Positions 59,004-64,000 of a stretch of DNA of 64,000 nucleotides are shown piece after piece (the stretch's first letter is position 1; each line of letters starts with the position of its first letter). Below the pieces are notes generated by a model. It saw nothing but the letters and a program-made list of their open reading frames with translations. It was not told the DNA's origin and ran no database searches. The position numbers were made by a program, and so were the translations under genes. Origin of the DNA: Natrinema gari JCM 14663 (GTDB taxonomy: Archaea; Halobacteriota; Halobacteria; Halobacteriales; Natrialbaceae); NCBI RefSeq assembly GCF_000337175.1, contig NZ_AOIJ01000049.1, positions 1-64,000 on the forward strand, written 5' to 3'.

Positions 59004-60275
59004 ATGCCCAGTCGATCGAACCGACGAACACTACTGTCTGGTCTCTGTACCGCTGGTCTCGGCGGCCTTGCCGGCTGCCTCAGTTCGGTACCCGGACTCG
59101 ACTCGAACGATGCCGAGTCCGGAACCGGCGTTGGCGGTACCGACCGGACGCTCAAACTCGGGATCATGCAACCGCTAAGCGGCAGGCTCGAGTCGCTCGG
59201 GAAACCGATTCGAGACGCCGCAGAACTCCCGGCCAAACAAGTACGAGACGACGTATCGCTCGACATCGACTACAACGTCGTCGACACGGGAACGTCCCCG
59301 TCCAAAGGCGTTCAAAGCGCTTTCAAACTCGTCACCGAGGGCGAGTACCCGATGGTCAACGGTCCGGCGGCGGCCGACGTGACGCTGCAGGCGACCCAGC
59401 AGGTGCTCATTCCGTACCGGACCGTCTGCTGTTCGCCCAGCGCGACGTCGCCGACGATCACGTCGCTCAACGATGCCGGCCTCGTCTTCCGGACCGCACT
59501 GTCGGACCGGCTGCAGGCGCTTGTCCTGGCCCAGAAGGCGGCGAACGACCTCGGCCACGACAGCGCCGGAATCCTCTACGAGAACAACGACTACGGGTGG
59601 CAGTTGGCCCAGGCGTTCACGCGGTCGTTCCAGCGTACACACGGCGGCACAGTCACGTCGCAGGTCCCGCTGAAAGGCGACTCGAGTTCCTACGACGCGG
59701 CCATCGAGCGAGCCAGAACGGACGATCCAGACCTGTTGCTCGTGATCGGCTATCCGGGGACCGGCGGCCAGGTACTCGCTGACCTCGGTGCCGACGCCCC
59801 GGAGGATATCCTCGTTACCGACGGGATGCAAGACAAGAGCCTCCACGACCAAGTCGACTACTCGCTCGACGGCATCCGCGGTACTGCACCGCTGGTCAAC
59901 GGGCCCGGTAACCAGAGGTTCACGAAGCTATTCAAAAACGAGTACGACACCGAACCGGGCATCTTCACGCCCCACTCGTACGACGCAAGCGCCGTCTTGC
60001 TCCTCGCGAACGCTTACGCTGGGCAAAACGACGGCCAAGCGATCGGCAGCGCCATGCCGGTTGTCACGACCGGAGACGGGAAAGAGATCACCCCGGACAA
60101 TCTCGCAGAGGGAATCGAACTCGCGGCCCAGGGCGAGGCCGTCACGTATCGGGGGGCGTCCAGTCCGGTTAATTTCGACGAGAACGGCGACGTGACCGAC
60201 GGCGTCATCCAGTACTGGGAGTTCGACGAAAGCGCTTCCAGCGGAATCGCCGAAATAGAACGGGTGAGTCCATAA
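59004..60275 (+). CDS. Substrate-binding lipoprotein (Leu/Ile/Val-type) paired with a transducer
   Basis: A 423-residue periplasmic-binding protein of the branched-chain amino acid/urea class (type I fold). The Tat lipoprotein signal reads NRRTLLSGL, then GGLAGC with the lipid-anchored Cys near residue 25. The ligand domain has LKLGIMQPLSGRLESLGKP, MVNGPAAADVTLQATQQVLI and SAGILYENNDYGWQLAQAF. No permease or ATPase gene is nearby. The next gene is a chemotaxis transducer whose ATG overlaps this stop (TAATG). The layout is like Halobacterium BasB-BasT and CosB-CosT, where the binding protein serves taxis and not transport. The ligand is unknown. Confidence 0.9.
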   Translation: MPSRSNRRTLLSGLCTAGLGGLAGCLSSVPGLDSNDAESGTGVGGTDRTLKLGIMQPLSGRLESLGKPIRDAAELPAKQVRDDVSLDIDYNVVDTGTSPSKGVQSAFKLVTEGEYPMVNGPAAADVTLQATQQVLIPYRTVCCSPSATSPTITSLNDAGLVFRTALSDRLQALVLAQKAANDLGHDSAGILYENNDYGWQLAQAFTRSFQRTHGGTVTSQVPLKGDSSSYDAAIERARTDDPDLLLVIGYPGTGGQVLADLGADAPEDILVTDGMQDKSLHDQVDYSLDGIRGTAPLVNGPGNQRFTKLFKNEYDTEPGIFTPHSYDASAVLLLANAYAGQNDGQAIGSAMPVVTTGDGKEITPDNLAEGIELAAQGEAVTYRGASSPVNFDENGDVTDGVIQYWEFDESASSGIAEIERVSP

Positions 60276-62824
60276 TGGTGTCGCCCGCATCGCTGGTTCC
60301 GTCGTTTATCAGGCGGCGATACCTCCTGAAGTTCGTGGTCTCGATCCTGGCGGTCGTGCTCGTGATCGGGAGCGTCGGGGCAGTCAGCTACGTCCAGATC
60401 AACGACACGGTCCGGACGGACTCGGATGAACAGCTCGAGTCGACCGCCGAAACGCACGCGGATACGATCAGTAACTGGGTCGAGTCGATGCGCGTCCAGA
60501 CCCGAACGGCGTCCGATTCGTCGGTCCTTCAGGAGGGCGATCCGCAGGCGGTCCAGGGCAAACTCGTCGAAGAGCAGGCCCGGATGGACGTCGACGTCCG
60601 TGCCATCCACTACGTCGACACCGAGAACAACGAGATCGTCACGAGCACGGACGCGTCCTACCGCGGCAAATCGTTCGCCGATATGGCGGAACCGTGGGCC
60701 ACGGACGGCTTCGAGGACAACCTCGGACTCGACGAGTCCGTCTGGCACTCCCAGTCGGCCTACAAGTCGCCGACGCTCAAGGACAAAGTGATGGCGTTCG
60801 CCAGTCCGGTCACCGACCGCGACGACCGGGCCGTCGTCATCGTCGGCGCCCTCGAGTATCAGGTCAACCAGCTCCACGAGGAGAACACGTCCGCCTCGAC
60901 AGCCATCATCGGCGGCGACGGTGCAACCGTCTTCAAGGCCGAATCGGCGTCGTTCGACGCCGACGTGGTCGACAGTGGGGCGATCGAGGCTGCCCTCGGC
61001 GGTCGAATGACGCTCAACCGGGACGATGATGTCGTCCGATCGTACGTCCCCGTGGGCAACACCCAGTGGGTCGCCGTCACGAGCGTCCCGGCGGAGCAAG
61101 CCTACGGCGTCGCGAACGACGTCAAGATAAATGTCATAACGATGATACTTGCGAGTCTCATCGCGCTCGGTGCCGTCGGCGTCGTCCTCGGGCGACAGAC
61201 CGTCGGCCCGCTGGCTCGGCTCCGCGACCGGACGGCCGAGATGGAAGAGGGCAACCTCGACGTGGATCTCGAGACGAACCGCGTCGACGAGATCGGCCGG
61301 CTGTACGACGGGTTCGACAGCATGCGCACCTCGTTGCGAAACCAGATCGAGGCGGCCGAGGTCGCCCGCAGGGAAGCGGAAGCGGCCCGCGACGAGACCG
61401 AATCGATGAACCGCCACCTCGAGACGAAAGCCGAGGAGTTCAGCAGCGTGATGGACGAGTGTGCTGACGGCGATCTGACCCAGCGGCTCGACCCCGAGAG
61501 CGAAAGCGATGCGATGACCGACATCGCGGTCGCGTTCAACGAGATGCTCGAGGAACTCGAGGAGACGACGGCCAACGTCAAGGCCTTCGCCGACGAGGTG
61601 GCGGCGGCCAGCGAACAGGTGACTGCCAGCTCCGAGGAGGTTCGCTCGGCGTCACAGCAGGTTTCCGACTCGATTCAGTCGATCTCGGACGGTGCGGACC
61701 GCCAGAACCAGAACCTGCAGTCGGTCAACCAGGAGATGAGCGACCTGTCAACGACAACGGAAGAGATCGCGGCCTCCTCGAACAACGTCGCCGATCTTGC
61801 AGAGCAGACGGCCGAAACTGGACGCCTCGGTCGCCAAGCGGCACAGGAGGCGATCGACGGGATGCACGTGATCGAATCGGAGTCGACCGATGCCGTCGAT
61901 GCGATCCAGGACCTCGAAGAGGAGATGGCACAGGTCGACGAACTCGTCGAGTTCATCTCCGACGTCGCCCGCGAGACGAACATGCTCGCCCTGAACGCGA
62001 ACATCGAAGCGTCGCGGGGCGACAGCGGCGAGGACGGCTCCGGGTTCGGTGCCGTCGCCACGCAGGTCAAGGAGTTAGCCGCGGACACGAAATCGACAGC
62101 TGAGGACATCGAAAAGCGGTTAGAGCGGATCGACGAACAGACGAGCGAAACGGCGACCGAGGTCCAGCGCACCGCAGAGCGGATCTCGGAGCACGTCGGC
62201 TCCGTCGAAAACGCCGCGGAGGCGCTCGACGAGATCGCCCACTACGCCGATCGGACCAACGACGGCGTACAGGAGATTTCCGCGGCGACCGAGGAACAGG
62301 CGGCCTCGACGCAGGAGGTCGTCGCCATGGTCTCGTCGGCGACGAATATCTCCGAATCGACCGCGGCCGAATCCCAGCGCGTTGCGGCGGCTGCCGAAGA
62401 GCAGACTTCCGCCCTCTCGGAAGTGTCGGAGAGCGCGAGTTCGCTCGCCGATCAGGCGGCACACCTGAGCGAGACGCTCGATCACTTCGAAACCGACCGA
62501 GCGGAAGACGTCTCGATCGACGAGTACGAATCCGACCACGAGATGTCCTTCGAGTTCGAGGAGTCGGACATCGACGGCGACGACATGGTCGAGCACAGTG
62601 ACGGGACTCCCGACACGGTAGCCGAGACTGCAACCGAGTCCGAGCCCGACACCCAAGCATCGACGGAGGCCACGCGGGGCGTGACCGACGCGGGAGACGG
62701 AAGCGATGGCGGCGACGACGGAGCGGACGAGACGGAGACCGGGTCCGAGTCGGACGCCGACGACACGGACGCTGACGGATCGTCGGACGACGAGTTCACC
62801 TTCACTCGATTCGACGACGAGTAA
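60275..62824 (+). CDS. Methyl-accepting chemotaxis transducer paired with a binding lipoprotein
   Basis: 849 residues. TM1 at about 19-41, an extracellular Cache-like domain (42-285; SNWVESMRVQTRTASDSSVL, YVPVGNTQWVAVTSVP), TM2 at about 286-307, a HAMP domain (308-360; LARLRDRTAEMEEGNLDVDL), then a long coiled-coil signalling domain. The hairpin tip that binds CheA/CheW reads DVARETNMLALNANIEASRG (563-582). The C-terminus (about 765-849) is an acidic tail. It probably reads the ligand-loaded lipoprotein encoded just upstream and steers the archaellum. Confidence 0.93.
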   Translation: MVSPASLVPSFIRRRYLLKFVVSILAVVLVIGSVGAVSYVQINDTVRTDSDEQLESTAETHADTISNWVESMRVQTRTASDSSVLQEGDPQAVQGKLVEEQARMDVDVRAIHYVDTENNEIVTSTDASYRGKSFADMAEPWATDGFEDNLGLDESVWHSQSAYKSPTLKDKVMAFASPVTDRDDRAVVIVGALEYQVNQLHEENTSASTAIIGGDGATVFKAESASFDADVVDSGAIEAALGGRMTLNRDDDVVRSYVPVGNTQWVAVTSVPAEQAYGVANDVKINVITMILASLIALGAVGVVLGRQTVGPLARLRDRTAEMEEGNLDVDLETNRVDEIGRLYDGFDSMRTSLRNQIEAAEVARREAEAARDETESMNRHLETKAEEFSSVMDECADGDLTQRLDPESESDAMTDIAVAFNEMLEELEETTANVKAFADEVAAASEQVTASSEEVRSASQQVSDSIQSISDGADRQNQNLQSVNQEMSDLSTTTEEIAASSNNVADLAEQTAETGRLGRQAAQEAIDGMHVIESESTDAVDAIQDLEEEMAQVDELVEFISDVARETNMLALNANIEASRGDSGEDGSGFGAVATQVKELAADTKSTAEDIEKRLERIDEQTSETATEVQRTAERISEHVGSVENAAEALDEIAHYADRTNDGVQEISAATEEQAASTQEVVAMVSSATNISESTAAESQRVAAAAEEQTSALSEVSESASSLADQAAHLSETLDHFETDRAEDVSIDEYESDHEMSFEFEESDIDGDDMVEHSDGTPDTVAETATESEPDTQASTEATRGVTDAGDGSDGGDDGADETETGSESDADDTDADGSSDDEFTFTRFDDE

Positions 62825-62881
62825 GTCCGAATCGACGGTCGAACCGTCACGTACTTTTCACCGCCGTCCTAAGCGCGGGTG

Positions 62882-63724
62882 ATGGAACTGCTGGAGCGCC
62901 GACGGGCGCTGATCGAGGAGCGTCTCGTCGAGGTCGTCGAGGGGGTCGAACCCGAGACGCTCAGCGACGAACTGCGCCACGTTGCGCTCTCGGGCGGCAA
63001 GCGCGTCCGACCGATGGTAACGCTACTGGCCTGTGAGACGGTCGGCGGGCGAGCCGAGGACGCCGTCGAGTTCGGCGTCGGTATCGAACTCGTCCACAGC
63101 GCCTCGCTCGTCGTCGACGACATTATCGATCGCTCGGAACTGCGACGCGGAACGACCAGCGCCTGGGCCGAGTTCGGCCACGGGCCGGCGATCATTACAA
63201 GCGACGGGCTGTTAGGCGAAGCGTTCGCCCTCTTTTCTGCGAATCCGGACGCGACGCGTGTCGTCGCCGAAGCGATGGTCGAACTCGGTGTCGGCGAGGC
63301 AACCGAACTGTCGGCCGAGCCCACCAACGAAGACGAGTACATGACGTTAGCCCGTCGAAAAACCGGTGCGCTGTTCCGGGCTGCGGCCGAACTCGGGGCG
63401 ATCGCCGCCGACTCCGATCCCGTCACCGTCGAGGCGCTCGGCGAGTACGCCGAGCGGGTCGGGGTCGCTTTCCAGATCAGGGATGACGTCTTGGATGCCG
63501 TCGCCGATCCCGACGAACTCGGCAAGCCGACCGGCCACGACGCCGCCTTGGAGCGCCCGTCGGTCGTTCAGGTGACGGATCTCACGCCCGACGAAGCGAA
63601 CGCCCACGCCCGACAGGAAGCCGACCGGGCGATCGACGCCCTTGATCGGGTCGAGGTCGCCGACCCCGACGCACGACAATACCTCCTCGAGCTCGCCGAA
63701 TTCGTCGTCGAGCGGGAACGATAG
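62882..63724 (+). CDS. Polyprenyl diphosphate synthase (GGPP/FGPP type)
   Basis: 280 residues from ATG 62882 (a GTG at 62879 is an alternative). The first aspartate-rich motif is VVDDIID (D79, D80, D83) and the second is IRDDVLD (D201, D202, D205). LSGGKRVRPM (37-46) binds the diphosphate of IPP. It extends allylic diphosphates with IPP for lipid or quinone side chains. It is shorter than the usual 330-350-residue IdsA synthases, so its chain length is uncertain. A TATA-like ACTTTTCA lies about 27 bases upstream. Confidence 0.92.
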   Translation: MELLERRRALIEERLVEVVEGVEPETLSDELRHVALSGGKRVRPMVTLLACETVGGRAEDAVEFGVGIELVHSASLVVDDIIDRSELRRGTTSAWAEFGHGPAIITSDGLLGEAFALFSANPDATRVVAEAMVELGVGEATELSAEPTNEDEYMTLARRKTGALFRAAAELGAIAADSDPVTVEALGEYAERVGVAFQIRDDVLDAVADPDELGKPTGHDAALERPSVVQVTDLTPDEANAHARQEADRAIDALDRVEVADPDARQYLLELAEFVVERER

Positions 63725-63769
63725 CCGGTGTGACGACGCCGAGCGGCAGCGTCTCGAGCCACCAACGGG

Positions 63770-64000
63770 TCAGACGCGTTCGGCCCCGCGCCGTCCGTCG
63801 TCCCGACCGTCCGAGAACCGCGACTCCGCGACGGCGAACGTGAGCGTACTCACGATCCCGAGCAGTGTCCCCGCGGTCAGGGCCGCCGCGAGATACGTGA
63901 TCCCGACTCGCTCGAGGAAGAACGCGCTCACCGCGTGGAGGACGACCGCGATAGAGAGCACGTAAAACGGCGCGTTCAGATAGCGCCACTCGAGCGAGTC
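63770..64000 (-). CDS. Membrane protein, C-terminal part (cut by window edge)
   Basis: The frame is open to the right edge (76 residues visible), starting DSLEWRYLNAPFYVLSIAVV. Two hydrophobic segments, FYVLSIAVVLHAVSAFFL and AALTAGTLLGIVSTLTFAV, precede a charged tail (ESRFSDGRDDGRRG). The N-terminus is outside the window, so no family can be named. It is convergent with the prenyl synthase gene, 45 bases away. Confidence 0.7.
   Translation of the reverse strand, partial: DSLEWRYLNAPFYVLSIAVVLHAVSAFFLERVGITYLAAALTAGTLLGIVSTLTFAVAESRFSDGRDDGRRGAERV

Noticed and set aside
1-64000. tRNA genes, CRISPR arrays, transposases, inteins
   Set aside because: I looked for T-arm-like motifs, regularly spaced repeats and transposase or intein motifs and found none that were convincing. 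Weak single tRNA-like matches lacked a complete cloverleaf.

Overview
The window is chromosomal DNA of a haloarchaeon. The genes are GC-rich, the proteins are very acidic, and the exported proteins carry twin-arginine signals. Many genes have a TATA element about 27 bases before the start codon, as expected for leaderless mRNAs. The information-processing genes are archaeal (aIF5B-type infB, split GMP synthase, Nob1, FAU-1, Tfx, UbaA), and there are many small zinc-finger proteins of haloarchaeal type. It looks like a chitin-degrading member of the Natrialbales or a relative. I cannot name the species.

The left 18 kb is a chitin-utilisation island. It starts with the N-terminal end of a halolysin-like protease at the window edge. 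Next come three tandem secreted GH18 chitinases (672-5682), an ABC ATPase (6044-7210), a cytoplasmic GH3 N-acetylglucosaminidase (7337-8914), and a CUT1-type sugar ABC importer of two permeases and a binding lipoprotein (8988-12205). A DgoD-like enolase-superfamily protein (12481-13632), a PIG-L/LmbE deacetylase (13978-14676) and an IclR regulator (14756-15517) follow. The island ends with an operon of a SelA-like PLP enzyme, RidA and a glucose-dehydrogenase-type MDR enzyme (15630-18341). No sugar kinase, NagA or NagB is present. The set fits a route without phosphorylated intermediates: chitin to oligosaccharides to GlcNAc to glucosamine to glucosaminate to 2-keto-3-deoxygluconate plus ammonia. 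The proposed lyase step pairs a PLP enzyme with an enamine/imine deaminase. This pathway is inferred and is the main candidate for something undescribed. Several dyads sit on or next to the TATA boxes of the island's promoters.

An AT-rich, apparently gene-free segment (18342-19007) separates the island from housekeeping DNA. The next genes are a methyltransferase and phosphatase-like pair, small conserved proteins, a quinone-oxidoreductase-like enzyme, moaB and a 5-formyl-THF cyclo-ligase-like gene. A structured 488-base gap (24387-24874) precedes a nucleotide-synthesis run (DUF-type protein, guaAB, pyrG). Then come infB, a PRC-barrel protein, nob1, a CPBP protease, pgi, a DUF5812-like protein, secF-secD, an acyltransferase, an aldo/keto reductase, a BASS transporter, a NUDIX hydrolase, a FAU-1-type RNase, a PrsW-like protease, riboflavin synthase, an M24-fold protein without its metal ligands, and a UvrD/Rep helicase.

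The right part (49-64 kb) holds two zinc-finger genes, ubaA, two multi-pass membrane proteins, an SDR, tfx with a possible coupled leader peptide, an MBL-fold hydrolase, a TRAM protein and etfB-etfA. It ends with a binding-lipoprotein/chemotaxis-transducer pair, a prenyl synthase and a partial membrane protein at the edge. I found no tRNA, rRNA, CRISPR array or insertion sequence.
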